Below, in pieces: positions 7,535-17,305 of a stretch of 64,000 nt of DNA. The position numbers and the translations under genes were made by a program. Below the pieces are notes generated by a model. That model worked only from the letters and a program-made list of their open reading frames with translations, ran no database searches and was not told the origin of the DNA. This stretch comes from Bacteroidales bacterium (GTDB lineage Bacteria > Bacteroidota > Bacteroidia > Bacteroidales > VadinHA17): the NCBI GenBank assembly GCA_025454795.1, contig JALONT010000015.1, positions 1 to 64,000 of the forward strand. The letters are read 5' to 3'. Within the stretch, counting starts at the first letter, position 1; every line of letters starts with the position of its first letter.

Positions 7535-8601
7535 TTAGGAAAATTAAGTGATACCTTAATCGGAGTTCATAATCATGATAACAGGAATTATCCCTTAATA
7601 CATGGTGAAGCAGATATTGCAGCCTTAGTGTTTTCTGATAACCTTGGATTATTCAAAGGCGGAGAACTATATGTTCAGGCAATGGGGATATTTGGCAGTC
7701 AGGCCTCAGCAAACTTTACCGGCGACCAGCAGGTTTTCAGTAATATTGAAAGTGATCCGGGGATCTTTCTATATCAATGTTATTATAAACAGACCTTCAA
7801 CAAGTTAATTGTCAAGCTGGGTCAGCTTGATATGAATGCCGACTACCTTGTAAGTTCATGGGCCGCACCTATGGTTAACAGTTCATTCGGTGTTATTCCC
7901 ACAATTTCCCTTAATATGCCTGCTTCAATATTTGCATTTCTTTCCCCTGGGTCTCCTTTAAATATCTGCTTTCCAAACAGCTTACTGTTCAAACAGCATT
8001 TTTTGACAGGGATCCCGGCAATTATGAGACTAATCCTCATAACTTAACCTGGCATCTGGGCAGGGATGATGGTTGGTTTAACATTTCTGAGCTGCATTAC
8101 AAAACAAAAAGTGACCTGAAACGCTGAAGATACAAAACCGCGATATACTATCACAGTAAGAGTACCGCGGAAACTGAGAATCCGGAATCTTCAAAATCGA
8201 GCTTTGGCTTTTATGTCATGGGAGATCAGCAGCTGACATTTGAGAAGAACACTATCGAGAATGGGTTGAGCATGTTTTTCCAGTTATCATACAGTCTGAC
8301 TCCACAAAATATGATAAGAAGATACTCTTCGTTCGGTTTAATGTACAGGGGAATATTCCCGCGTATGTATGAAGATGAATTTACTGTTTCGGTTGCTTCA
8401 GTGAGATTAGGAAGTGACTTTTTGGAATCCAACCCCGATTTCTATGATAATGAAACTGCAATAGAGATTACCCATAAAAAATACCTCACTTCATCAATAA
8501 TTATTCAGCCTGATTTTCAATATATTATCCAGCCGGGCGCGAACAAACTATATAATGGGAATGTGACTGTAGGATTATTGAGAACCATTTTATCATTTTA
8601 A
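7535..8601 (+). pseudogene. Carbohydrate-porin-like (OprB type) outer membrane protein, broken
   Basis: The translated pieces read like an outer-membrane carbohydrate porin: GGELYVQAMGIFG, a YYKQTFNKLIVKLGQLDMNADY strand pair, then NSSFGVIPTISLNMPASIF. Three lesions are seen. The 5' end is missing: the frame opens after a TAG at 7532-7534 with no ATG and no signal peptide. A frameshift near 7935-7945 (in tttctttcccc) moves the homologous frame to PWVSFKYLLSKQL. A TGA at 8125-8127 then interrupts DLKR(stop)RYKTAIYYHS. The last piece ends in a strand finishing with Phe (LRTILSF), as expected for a barrel C-terminus. Copy 2 of the hairpin repeat lies directly upstream. Family assignment is tentative; the broken state is clear. 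Confidence 0.75.
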
Positions 8602-8714
8602 TAGAATGGATCTGGCGGATAATGTGAAAGGCAGGTAAATTGTTACTTACTCAACCTGAGAAACTGAATTCAGGAAACTTGAATCTATTGTGATTTCAGG
8701 GATTGAAATAAAAT

Positions 8715-9605
8715 TTACTTCTCAACAAGTTTATAAGCCACTATGTTTTTCTTATTAAACGTCGGTACAAGTAACATATTCAGTTCAGGAATATATGCTA
8801 TATCTGCGCTGTTGATCTGTTCTGCTTTTTTATTTAGCAATGAAACTTTAGTATAATCAGGGTTTATTAGGAATATCTCCCCAAACCAGTCTGTAACAAT
8901 ATAGTAACCCGGAATACCAGTATATGCTATTCCATCCCCTTTATTAATTCCATCTGTTAAAACTGTTTTGGCCTTTGTTTTAATATCGTACGAGGTAAAA
9001 TCCATACTTCCCATTGAAGCAACAAGAATCCTTTCTCCATCTGCGAGCAGACCATTCGGTGCATTCAGTCCCACTGTTAACCAGTTGGTAATATGTCCAT
9101 TGGAGTATTTATATATTCTATTCGCATCGGAATCGGAGATATATAGATTTTTCTCCGGATCGGATGTTATATCATTTATCATTTTGACGCTGTCAATGAG
9201 GATTTTCCTGATAATTAATCCTCTGTTAATATCCATCAAGACTAGCTCATCGACATCGGCGGCATAAAGTGTATCTCCAATAATAGCCATCCCTTTAGGA
9301 GAACTGAGTCCTTCAATCCAGCGCAGATTCAGAATCTTACCATCTGTTCCGAGAATAGAAATAAAACCATTTCCATCTTTCATTCGTGGTTCATAATTCA
9401 GATCAGAAACATATAGCACATTACGGACTTTATCATAAATTACCGATTCAGGGATTAAAAATACAGAATCGGTACTCCATAACTCCATAAGCTCAAATTG
9501 TTTGAAGGGTGGGGTGGTGGTTTTGCCTGCAGATTTCCTGTTACCCTGGTTACATGAAACAGAAACTAAAAGGATGATGCTGAGGATAAATGCTATCTTC
9601 TTCAT
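8715..9605 (-). CDS. SMP-30/gluconolactonase-like beta-propeller lipoprotein
   Basis: A 296-residue protein with a lipoprotein signal: MKKIAFILSIILLVSVSC, Cys at 18. After a short linker come repeated blades of the SMP-30/NHL type: PESVIYDKVRNVLYVSDLNY, SPKGMAIIGDTLYAADVDEL, INDITSDPEKNLYISDSDANRIYKY, APNGLLADGERILVASMG, NKGDGIAYTG, and a closing strand ending VAYKLVEK. In the family such proteins are periplasm-facing sugar-lactone hydrolases or just binding propellers; catalytic activity cannot be inferred. The gene is monocistronic, and the last ~280 bases upstream (to 9889) hold no other gene, only a short match to the GGCACCACA start of the hairpin repeat near 9711. Confidence 0.75.
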   Translation of the reverse strand: MKKIAFILSIILLVSVSCNQGNRKSAGKTTTPPFKQFELMELWSTDSVFLIPESVIYDKVRNVLYVSDLNYEPRMKDGNGFISILGTDGKILNLRWIEGLSSPKGMAIIGDTLYAADVDELVLMDINRGLIIRKILIDSVKMINDITSDPEKNLYISDSDANRIYKYSNGHITNWLTVGLNAPNGLLADGERILVASMGSMDFTSYDIKTKAKTVLTDGINKGDGIAYTGIPGYYIVTDWFGEIFLINPDYTKVSLLNKKAEQINSADIAYIPELNMLLVPTFNKKNIVAYKLVEK

Positions 9606-9889
9606 AATACAGACTTTATTATTAGTTTTTGCAAAATAATAAAACTTGTGTGGATATACAAATATAAATAATGTCCCATTATAAATTGTTTACAATCATG
9701 TGGGGCCCATGGCACCACAACCTTCAAACGCAGACCGCTGTAAAATCAATGAATTACAGCGATCTTTAAATTTCTTGTTGACGCTTTTGGTGCTGGATTT
9801 TTCAACGAATCCATTATCAGGCACTTACAGGTATGTTTCTGAGTTTATTGAATAAAGATGATTTGAATTATTAAACGTGGCACTTAATT

Positions 9890-10282
9890 CTATCTGTATA
9901 TTTTAATTATCGCTACCAATAGTCCACCTGTAATATATGCGATAATCCACCAAGTATAGGCAATTCTGGAATATAGATGTAGTTGACGGCTTACATTCTT
10001 CTCAGGGCCCTCTTTCAAGTAATGCCTGAAAAGCAGAAATGTATCTGTAAACATCCCAAGAAGCGAAGAATAACCGATGAATCCATGAAATGTTAACATT
10101 CCGCTGCTTGAACCAATTATCATAAAAATAGTTGCTGTAATATCGAGTGTGATACCAATCGTGTAAAAAAATAATACCTTGAAAGTTACAAGTTGTCTTT
10201 GTTTTTCTTTTGTAAATCCGATGGAATAAAACACCAGAGCTATGGTCACAACAGCAGAACCTATCATTGAGGCAGTTTTCAT
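9890..10282 (-). CDS. HsmA-like (TIGR03987-type) four-helix membrane protein
   Basis: A 130-residue polytopic protein with four hydrophobic helices at ~4-23, 33-57, 62-88 and 105-126. The short loops carry conserved-looking His and charged residues (FTKEKQRQL, LTFHGFIGYSSL, FRHYL, LHLYSRIAYTWWI). The order and spacing resemble the HsmA/TIGR03987 family, whose function is poorly known. No partner gene is coupled to it; the heme-receptor operon ends 138 bases upstream on the same strand. The family assignment is by eye and moderate; that it is an integral membrane protein is clear. Confidence 0.65.
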   Translation of the reverse strand: MKTASMIGSAVVTIALVFYSIGFTKEKQRQLVTFKVLFFYTIGITLDITATIFMIIGSSSGMLTFHGFIGYSSLLGMFTDTFLLFRHYLKEGPEKNVSRQLHLYSRIAYTWWIIAYITGGLLVAIIKIYR

Positions 10283-10420
10283 TTATATTTATTTTATTTT
10301 ATCAATCTGATTAAAAGGTAAAAATTTTTAATTGAAAAAATCTTGCATTTTGTTTTTTTAATTCCTTTCAACAAAATTTAATCGGATGTATCCTGTTGTT
10401 GAAAGAGATGCGATAAGCCA

Positions 10421-12517
10421 TTACCTGATTTTCCCGAAATCGATATTTAAACCAATAAAAAAACTTCTCCCGGGGGAAATAAAATCTATGTTTTGCGGGA
10501 TGGTCACATTGAATATATTATCAAGTCCCGTTGAAAGTCGTAGCCATTTATATTCTTGAGAAACCGTGAAACGCCAGGAACTGTAGGGCCGGTCACGGAA
10601 AGTCCCTTCAGTTGTTATTTCATAGAACTTTTCTCCCATAAGTTTGCAATAGATCTGAGCTGAGAAAGAAAAATTCTTTTTTCTGAAATTATAATCTGCA
10701 GCAATATTCCCCGAATGTTTAGTTGTACCATATAATTGAAGACCTGTCTGATTATCGTGAGAATGGACATAACTGTAACCTGTACTTAGCAAAAGCCCGG
10801 CGCAAACTTTTTGTTTAGATAAAAGATCTATACCATAAACAGAAGCACTTGCGACATTCTGATATTGACGTGTCAACTGGATTGAATCGGGCAACCAGCG
10901 ATCAGAAATCATATTAGTCAGGGCATTCCGGTAAACTGTAACTGATGAATTGTTCCATGATTTTAAAAATTCTACAGACCCTGAGATATATCCGGATGAT
11001 TCCGGTTTTAACTGTTTATTCCCTATTATATACCATTCCCCGAAATGATCAAAATTCATGTATAATTCTTTTAATGCAGGGGAACGGAAACCGGTTCCGA
11101 CTGATGTCCTGAAGTTCAAGAATCCCTGTTTGAACAAAACTGAGATTTTTGGAGCCGCATTTAATCCATAGCTACTGTGGTGGCTTGCCCTAATTCCTGC
11201 TACTATGTTCCATCTCTCTCCAAGACGAAGATCTTCCTGGACGTAAAGCACCTCTTCTCCTTCACCTTTGAGACCCCCTTCATTTCTTATTGAAAAAAGA
11301 CTTTCATAATTATATTCCAGCCCTGCAATTAAATTGTTTTTATCTGAAATAAGAAAATTTCCCTGAGTTCTCAGGGTATGAATGATATCATAAGATACCC
11401 TATCCTTTTTATTATTAAGTAGTTCAAGGACGTTAAATGTATTATAACTATCGCGGTAATATGAAAAATCGATAGAATGTTTTCCAAGATAATATTGTCC
11501 TTTTATTCCGGCATTCAAATCCTGATACAAATCGTGAGCCGGACGGGCACTCACGTTTCCCCTCTCGAACTGATAATATCCTAAATAAGGAACAAGTGAA
11601 AGCCGAGAACCCGGAGTTATTTCGAATTTCTGATTAATACTGAAGGAAGCATAAGGATTTTGTGTCCAGTCATGTGGACTTTCCGGAGTGATGTCGTATC
11701 CGTCAGTACGACTGTAATTTAAACTCGTCCTGGATCCGATAGTTCCTTTCTTTAAACTAATACTGCCCCCGGAGAACAATTCATTGTACTTTGAATATCG
11801 TGAATATAATTTCCCGTCAAAAGATTCGGTAATTTTTTTAGTTATGATATTAATAACACCCCCTATTGCATTTGAACCATACAGAGAAGAGGAAGCTCCT
11901 TTGATTACTTCAATTCTATCAATGTTCTCCATGTTGAGCATTGAATAATCTATATCACCGTTAACTTCCCCTGCAATCCTTTCACCATCGACAAGAAACA
12001 AGACATACTTAGCATCCATTCCCTGCATGGTTATTGAAGTCCTTGTTCCAAACTGGCTTACATCAAGGCCCGGTACCGTATTTTGTAATGCATTGGTTAT
12101 ATTAACGATACCCAAATTGAGCATCTGACGGGCATTGATAACTTGTGTTATGACTGGAACGTTTTTCAATGTTTTTTCTGATCTTGTTCCTGTAACGACG
12201 ACCTCGTTCAAATTAATATTAGATTCCTTTAGTATGAAATCGACATAACTTTCTCCTTTCGGAATGGTAATTGTATTTTCTTGTGTCTCATATCCAAGGA
12301 GTGATACACGTAATGTATATGTTCCCGGATTTATTTTATTAAAATAATAAAATCCTTTATTATCCGTAATTGTCCCCAGTGTAGTACCTTCTATTACTAT
12401 TGTTGCACCTGAAACTGAAATGCTGTCAATTCCGGTAACATGACCTGATATTCTGGCTTCCTGAGAATAAATGATACCAGAAAATAATAGAAAATAAAAA
12501 AACAAGAATTGTTTCAT
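10421..12517 (-). CDS. TonB-dependent receptor, probable heme receptor (HmuR-like)
   Basis: An outer-membrane receptor of about 698 residues. The ATG at 12517 is chosen over 12559 because it begins a clean signal peptide (MKQFLFFYFLLFSGIIYSQE). Then come a carboxypeptidase-regulatory-like domain (~20-105), a plug (VVVTGTRSEKTLKNVPVITQVI ... GSSSLYGSNAIGGVINIITKK), and a beta-barrel ending SFFIGLNIDFGKIR with no truncation. Its gene follows hmuY by 79 bases in the same direction, which is the known hmuYR order for hemin or heme-protein uptake. Substrate is inferred from that neighbour. Confidence 0.8.
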   Translation of the reverse strand: MKQFLFFYFLLFSGIIYSQEARISGHVTGIDSISVSGATIVIEGTTLGTITDNKGFYYFNKINPGTYTLRVSLLGYETQENTITIPKGESYVDFILKESNINLNEVVVTGTRSEKTLKNVPVITQVINARQMLNLGIVNITNALQNTVPGLDVSQFGTRTSITMQGMDAKYVLFLVDGERIAGEVNGDIDYSMLNMENIDRIEVIKGASSSLYGSNAIGGVINIITKKITESFDGKLYSRYSKYNELFSGGSISLKKGTIGSRTSLNYSRTDGYDITPESPHDWTQNPYASFSINQKFEITPGSRLSLVPYLGYYQFERGNVSARPAHDLYQDLNAGIKGQYYLGKHSIDFSYYRDSYNTFNVLELLNNKKDRVSYDIIHTLRTQGNFLISDKNNLIAGLEYNYESLFSIRNEGGLKGEGEEVLYVQEDLRLGERWNIVAGIRASHHSSYGLNAAPKISVLFKQGFLNFRTSVGTGFRSPALKELYMNFDHFGEWYIIGNKQLKPESSGYISGSVEFLKSWNNSSVTVYRNALTNMISDRWLPDSIQLTRQYQNVASASVYGIDLLSKQKVCAGLLLSTGYSYVHSHDNQTGLQLYGTTKHSGNIAADYNFRKKNFSFSAQIYCKLMGEKFYEITTEGTFRDRPYSSWRFTVSQEYKWLRLSTGLDNIFNVTIPQNIDFISPGRSFFIGLNIDFGKIR

Positions 12518-12596
12518 AAAGCAGGCAGCATCTTGTTTCCCGGTGAGTATCCCTAACATTTTTAAGTCAGCCGGTAAATCCGCTGGTTTTCATAAT

Positions 12597-13190
12597 TTAT
12601 TCCAGTCTTTTTGATCCGTCCGCTTGATATTTGTACTGAAAAGTAACGTACCCTGATAGATTGGTGGTACTGTAATAACTTTTGAACCATACTTTTGCAT
12701 ATTTCCCATCAGCAGTTTTGACTATATATATGTCATCGGAAGGTACAATTTGTGTGCCCTGTGTCGCCAGTTCAATTGTGAACCATGAGTATAACCTGGG
12801 GTTAATGACGTAGGTTGCGTACCCTTGCTGTATTGCAATTTCAATGGATTTATCAGCAACAAAAGTTGTTGTATCCGGAACTTCTCTTAATGCATCAAAC
12901 CCGGTTTGCCCTTTCAGGTAAGAGCTTGCTGCACTGCCCATACCGTTACCTGATTCTCCGCCGTTGGTTTTGATCCGGTACCGTTGGAATGCAAGATCCC
13001 ATTCGGTGGAACTGAGAGGATCCGATACAGAGATTGTATCATTTTTTGAGAAGCTGAAATATTTCCATGTGGTTGAGCTGGTGGATTTGATCTCAAAAGT
13101 CTGTGATTGAATTGCCGGTTTGGTATCCTCCTTTTTACATCCAATTAATAATCCAATTACAAATGGTAATAAATAAACTATTGTTTTCAT
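12597..13190 (-). CDS. hmuY: HmuY-family heme-binding lipoprotein
   Basis: A 197-residue lipoprotein with a short signal MKTIVYLLPFVIGLLIGC and Cys at 18. The HmuY fold is recognisable from STTWKYFSFSKNDTISV, then STEWDLAFQRYRIKTNGGES, and the late KYAKVWFKSYYS...GYVTFQYKYQADGS. HmuY proteins bind heme at the cell surface and pass it to the TonB receptor. The heme-ligating residues vary in the family and cannot be assigned by eye. It is first in a two-gene operon with the receptor. A candidate -7 promoter box lies 21 bases upstream of the start, and a divergently unrelated AraC gene lies further upstream on the same strand. Confidence 0.85.
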   Translation of the reverse strand: MKTIVYLLPFVIGLLIGCKKEDTKPAIQSQTFEIKSTSSTTWKYFSFSKNDTISVSDPLSSTEWDLAFQRYRIKTNGGESGNGMGSAASSYLKGQTGFDALREVPDTTTFVADKSIEIAIQQGYATYVINPRLYSWFTIELATQGTQIVPSDDIYIVKTADGKYAKVWFKSYYSTTNLSGYVTFQYKYQADGSKRLE

Positions 13191-13210
13191 AATCTATGTG
13201 ATTTTTTATG

Positions 13211-13218
13211 CAAAAGTA
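13211..13218 (-). promoter_or_regulatory. Candidate hmuY -7 promoter element
   Basis: The minus strand reads TACTTTTG, matching the Bacteroidota TAnnTTTG box, about 21 bases before the hmuY start codon. No good TTTG -33 element was found at the expected distance. Confidence 0.45.
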
Positions 13219-13257
13219 AAATCACATGATTGTAGAAGATGGTAAAATTCGGAGTAT

Positions 13258-14163
13258 CTATGGTACTAATTTTTTATGAATATCTCTGAACCTTTTAGGG
13301 GTAAGGCCAGTCTGTTTTTTAAAAACCTTATTAAAATAGGAATTATCATCAAAATTCAACTTATAGGAAATCTCTGAAACTGAGAGTTCCGTTGACAGAA
13401 GGAGTCTCCTGGCTTCCTGCATTAGCCTGGCTATCAGTATTTTCTTCAATCCGCAATTGAAATGTCTGTGACAAGCATCATTTAATTGCTTTTCTGAGAC
13501 ATTAAAGGCCGAAGTATAAAAACCGATATGATGTTCTCTGATAAAATAAGAATCTACGAGACGGGATAATTCATGGATTAATACACTGTCGCCCTCATTC
13601 GGTTTCTCTGATTTTGCACCATAATACTCTGAAAGCCGTAAAAGCATGATATTCAACAGAGAACGTATTATTATCTGAGAATTATTTAAAGAAGTGTAAT
13701 TTTTGTATTCCTGATCAATGGTTTTTATTATTCCATGAACCTGCCTAAATTCACTTCGAGATAAATTTATGCACGGATTACATATATTCCCCGCTATCTG
13801 TGAGGTACAGGAAAATATATTTAACAAACGTATAAAACTAAACTCCGCTACATAAAAATCTTGGCAAAAGAAGAAAATAATACCTTCCATTTCTTCAAGA
13901 CCTTCAAATGAATGCGATTCGTTTGGGGCTATAAGACAGATGGTCTGCGGTTGAACTTTATATGAATTATTATTCACCCTGATGATACTATTTCCTCCAG
14001 TAAATAATATGACAGTATAAAAATCGTGATAATGTTCTTTTTTGATAAAAGGATAAAGGCTTAAATAGCGATTAAAAGTGTTGTAATAAATACCATTTAC
14101 TTTAATATCCCGTAAGAAACTAAAGTGGAAAAATGATTTTTCAATATGGTGATATTGTACCAA
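13258..14163 (-). CDS. AraC-family transcriptional regulator
   Basis: The C-terminal ~100 residues hold the double HTH: LMQEARRLLLSTELSVSEIS, then KLNFDDNSYFNKVFKKQTGLTPKRFR. The N-terminal part resembles a cupin-like sensor (EHYHDFYTVILFTGGNSIIRVNN...LIAPNESHSF). The open frame extends to an ATG at 14217, but a TATTTTTG promoter-like box lies at about 14179-14186 (minus), inside that extension; TTG at 14163 (VQYHHIEKSFFHFSF) fits family N-termini better. It is placed between the hmu pair and a BtuB-like receptor, so it may control either; the effector is unknown. Confidence 0.8.
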   Translation of the reverse strand: MVQYHHIEKSFFHFSFLRDIKVNGIYYNTFNRYLSLYPFIKKEHYHDFYTVILFTGGNSIIRVNNNSYKVQPQTICLIAPNESHSFEGLEEMEGIIFFFCQDFYVAEFSFIRLLNIFSCTSQIAGNICNPCINLSRSEFRQVHGIIKTIDQEYKNYTSLNNSQIIIRSLLNIMLLRLSEYYGAKSEKPNEGDSVLIHELSRLVDSYFIREHHIGFYTSAFNVSEKQLNDACHRHFNCGLKKILIARLMQEARRLLLSTELSVSEISYKLNFDDNSYFNKVFKKQTGLTPKRFRDIHKKLVP

Positions 14164-14273
14164 GATTAATTTTATTAGGGCAAAAATACAAAAAGTATTA
14201 AATGTATATATGTACAAAGCTTTCAGAAATAAAGTGAAGAATGGTAATATTTGTTGAAAGGCTACAAATTAAA

Positions 14274-16133
14274 TCAGGGTTTTCCTTTTAGAGAGAACTT
14301 ATATGTTGCTCCAGCTTTAACCCACCTTCCCGGAAGTGTAACATAATTTGCCTCTCTATATTCAACATTAAAAATATTAGAAAGATCAATATATATGCTG
14401 AATTTTTGAGAGTACCATCCCATTCTGCTGTCGACAACAGTATAATCTTTCATATTAACCCTGTCAATGTATCTGAAATTCACTGATTGATAAATATTCC
14501 GGTAATATCTCAGTTCAAAACTCATAGCTGCCTGATTTCTAAGATTCTCCAGAGTAAACTTCGAAAAGAGAGGCAGGTCACCCCCCACCCTTGAGTGGAT
14601 AAAAGTGTAGCTTAAATCGAAGCTATGAATGATGATATCCTTGATTCCAATCAATTTCCCAGGTTGAATATTTAAATTAATATCCATCCCATTCATTTTA
14701 ACTTCACCGATATTTTCTGGTTTCCATCTGTCATTTACATTCTCTTTTGATCTGTCAATAAGGTTAAAGTTATTTCTGAAAAAATAACTTAATTGACCTG
14801 TAAATCCATTGATCCTCACCGTTTTCAGTCCTGCTTCATATGAAAATGCATACTCTGGTTGTAGATCCGGATTACTGCTGTTCACAGGATCTTCATAATA
14901 CAAATCGGTGTATGTTGGTACTCTGTAGGTATATCCGCTGCTTATAAAAGCTATCAATGATGGATTAAGTGAATAACCTATATCAATACCTGGAAGTAAA
15001 TTGTTTTCAAAATCAGAAAAGACATTAACCTGGATACCCGGTATAATATTCATATTCCCCTTCAATAAGGGAATTCGATGTTCAATAAAAATAGTGGCGG
15101 CTTTTCTATTTCTGTTTCCCAACCGGTTGCTGGTTATCCATGGTATGTTCAAATCAAGGCCCATCCCTGTTACTCCAAGTGAGCTTTCAAAGGAGAGATT
15201 TAAATCTATTCCGACAATATTGTTAATATGGAGATTTCTATAAAAGGAAGGGTCGTTTCTTATAAAAAGATACTCATCTCTGTTTCGGCGCCAGTAGAGA
15301 CGGTTATTTAATTTCATTGTGGGATTTTTCAAACAGGGTTTGAAGCTGATTGCAACAAGACTAGTCTGAACAGATTCATATTGGTCCTTATTGTCAGGGC
15401 TGGAATAAAATCCATTGGCACCGAATTTTCTATTGCAATATCCACTTAACAGATTGATCATCCCTGATCCGGTTTTAATCTCCGATTGGTAAAAGATATT
15501 AGTGATTCTATAATCGGTATTATACTTATAGCCAGATGATTTACCGTCGTGAACTGAGAGGTAGTTCTTTATATTGTTTCCTGAAAGTGAAGCAGAAAAA
15601 TTTCCGCCTGCAAGCCCAAAGTCTCCTGCAATCAATTGCAGCTGGATGTATTTATCATCGGGATTTTTTGTAATAATATTGATTGCACCTGCAAATGCGT
15701 TCTGCCCGAATACTCTTGCAGAAGGACCCTTATACACCACGATATGGTCAACATTTGAGATATCAACGGGTAGGTTAAGTGAAAAATGCCCGGTTTGAGG
15801 ATCATTTATCTTTATCCCATTAATGAGTATTAGAACCTGGTCAAATGAACTACCTCTTATACTGACATCGCTTTGAACTCCATTACTGCCTCTCTGTCGC
15901 ATATCAATTCCTGCAATATAATGAATGAGGTCTGCAATACTCTGAACCGGCAGGTGATTTATCTGCTCTAGATCAATTACTACTATGCTTGAAGGCTTTT
16001 GCGATAAGGGCAGCTGGATTCTATTCTCATAGATCATTACTTCCGGAATATTCACTACAGGAATACTTTCATTTTGGGCAAATATTACTGCAGGGGGAAC
16101 GGCTATTATTAGAAACAGGAAAAGAAACCTCAT
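14274..16133 (-). CDS. TonB-dependent receptor (BtuB-like)
   Basis: A 619-residue outer-membrane receptor with signal peptide (cleavage near VIFAQ, residue ~20). There is no carboxypeptidase-like domain; the plug follows at once (KPSSIVVIDLEQINHLPVQSI...GIDMRQRG...VSIRGSSFDQVLILINGIKINDPQTGH), as in BtuB-type small receptors. The barrel runs to an intact end, RWVKAGATYKFSLKGKP. No cobalamin riboswitch is seen in the 200 bases upstream, so a B12 substrate is only a guess by length and plug style. The gene stands alone between the AraC gene and the sigma factor. Confidence 0.75.
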   Translation of the reverse strand: MRFLFLFLIIAVPPAVIFAQNESIPVVNIPEVMIYENRIQLPLSQKPSSIVVIDLEQINHLPVQSIADLIHYIAGIDMRQRGSNGVQSDVSIRGSSFDQVLILINGIKINDPQTGHFSLNLPVDISNVDHIVVYKGPSARVFGQNAFAGAINIITKNPDDKYIQLQLIAGDFGLAGGNFSASLSGNNIKNYLSVHDGKSSGYKYNTDYRITNIFYQSEIKTGSGMINLLSGYCNRKFGANGFYSSPDNKDQYESVQTSLVAISFKPCLKNPTMKLNNRLYWRRNRDEYLFIRNDPSFYRNLHINNIVGIDLNLSFESSLGVTGMGLDLNIPWITSNRLGNRNRKAATIFIEHRIPLLKGNMNIIPGIQVNVFSDFENNLLPGIDIGYSLNPSLIAFISSGYTYRVPTYTDLYYEDPVNSSNPDLQPEYAFSYEAGLKTVRINGFTGQLSYFFRNNFNLIDRSKENVNDRWKPENIGEVKMNGMDINLNIQPGKLIGIKDIIIHSFDLSYTFIHSRVGGDLPLFSKFTLENLRNQAAMSFELRYYRNIYQSVNFRYIDRVNMKDYTVVDSRMGWYSQKFSIYIDLSNIFNVEYREANYVTLPGRWVKAGATYKFSLKGKP

Positions 16134-16334
16134 ACTAATTCCATCAAATACAATTTCTATTTACACTGAAAATATCACATTCTTTTCTTTAAATTCATTA
16201 TTTGGATGAGATTAAGCACCATTCTTCTGGAGAAAACTTTCCTTTTATTTTTCTAAGTTCCAGATTAAATATTCAAATCTGTTTTATCAAATTTGTCTAG
16301 TCAATTAAGTTGGCTAAAAGATTTGCAAAATAAG

Positions 16335-17198
16335 TTATCCCAGGTAGGTCTTTAATTCTCTACTTATCATAGTATGTTGTAATTTTTCGATCGCCCGGGC
16401 TTTGATTTGTCTTATCCTTTCTCTTGTCAGATTAAATTCCTCACCAATTTCCGTGAGTGAGTGCGTGTTTTTGCCGTTTAATCCGAAAAGGAATCTGATA
16501 ATATCAGCTTCTATTGGGGTCAATTTATTAAGAGCCCTTTCAATTTCTTTTCTTAGTGAATCCAATAGTAATTCTTTATCAGGGCTTGAAAAATCTTCGT
16601 TTAATAAAACATCATACATGTTATCTTCTTCACCCTGTACAAGCGGGGCATCCAATGAAATATACTGCCCAGCGTTTTTTATTGCTGCTGTCACATCAGT
16701 AGGAGTTAGCTCTATTGCATGTGTAATCTCAAGGATAGTTGGTTCTCTTTCGTACTTTTGTTCCAGTTCAAAAAGGATTTTTTTTATTTTATAGATATGA
16801 CTGATTCTGTGTAGAGGGAGCCGTACAATTCTGGACTGTTTAGCCAGTGCGTAAATAATACCTTGCCTGATCCACCAAACGGCGTAGCATATAAACTTAA
16901 AGCCCCTCGTTTCGTCAAATCGTTGTGCTGCTTCGATCAAACCAAGATTTCCCTCATTGATCAAATCCAAAATACTCAAGCCCCTGTTCTGATACTGCTT
17001 AGCAACAGATATAACAAATCTGAGATTTGCATTTATCAAACTATCCCGTGCCTTCAGGTCCCCCTTATGTATCCTTCTGGCAAGATCAACCTCTTCTTCT
17101 GCAGTAATCAGCTTAATCTTAGCTATTTCATGCATGTATTTATCCATGGATGAGTTCTCCCTGTTGGTAACCTGCTTGGTGATTTTCAATTGCCGCAT
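16335..17198 (-). CDS. RNA polymerase sigma factor, RpoD/SigA-type, diverged
   Basis: A 287-residue sigma-70 group protein. The start [25 protein letters not shown] matches Bacteroidota RpoD. Region 2 is clear ([46 protein letters not shown], then AVWWIRQGI), region 3 is weaker, and region 4 ends [28 protein letters not shown]. Compared with the usual housekeeping RpoD, the region after WWIRQ ([35 protein letters not shown]) and region 3 are divergent, so this may be an alternative group 2-like factor rather than the primary one. It is monocistronic. Confidence 0.85.
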   Translation of the reverse strand: MRQLKITKQVTNRENSSMDKYMHEIAKIKLITAEEEVDLARRIHKGDLKARDSLINANLRFVISVAKQYQNRGLSILDLINEGNLGLIEAAQRFDETRGFKFICYAVWWIRQGIIYALAKQSRIVRLPLHRISHIYKIKKILFELEQKYEREPTILEITHAIELTPTDVTAAIKNAGQYISLDAPLVQGEEDNMYDVLLNEDFSSPDKELLLDSLRKEIERALNKLTPIEADIIRFLFGLNGKNTHSLTEIGEEFNLTRERIRQIKARAIEKLQHTMISRELKTYLG

Positions 17199-17305
17199 TT
17201 AAAGGGAAGTTTGGGCTTATTAATTATACTTAAAAGACATTCTTAAGGTACCTCTTATTATGGGGGAAATTCATTTCCCTTAGGGCCCTCTGTTTTTAAA
17301 AATAA

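Noticed and set aside
16134-16334. Cobalamin riboswitch upstream of the BtuB-like receptor
   Set aside because: No B12-box (GCCACTG-like) sequence was found there.
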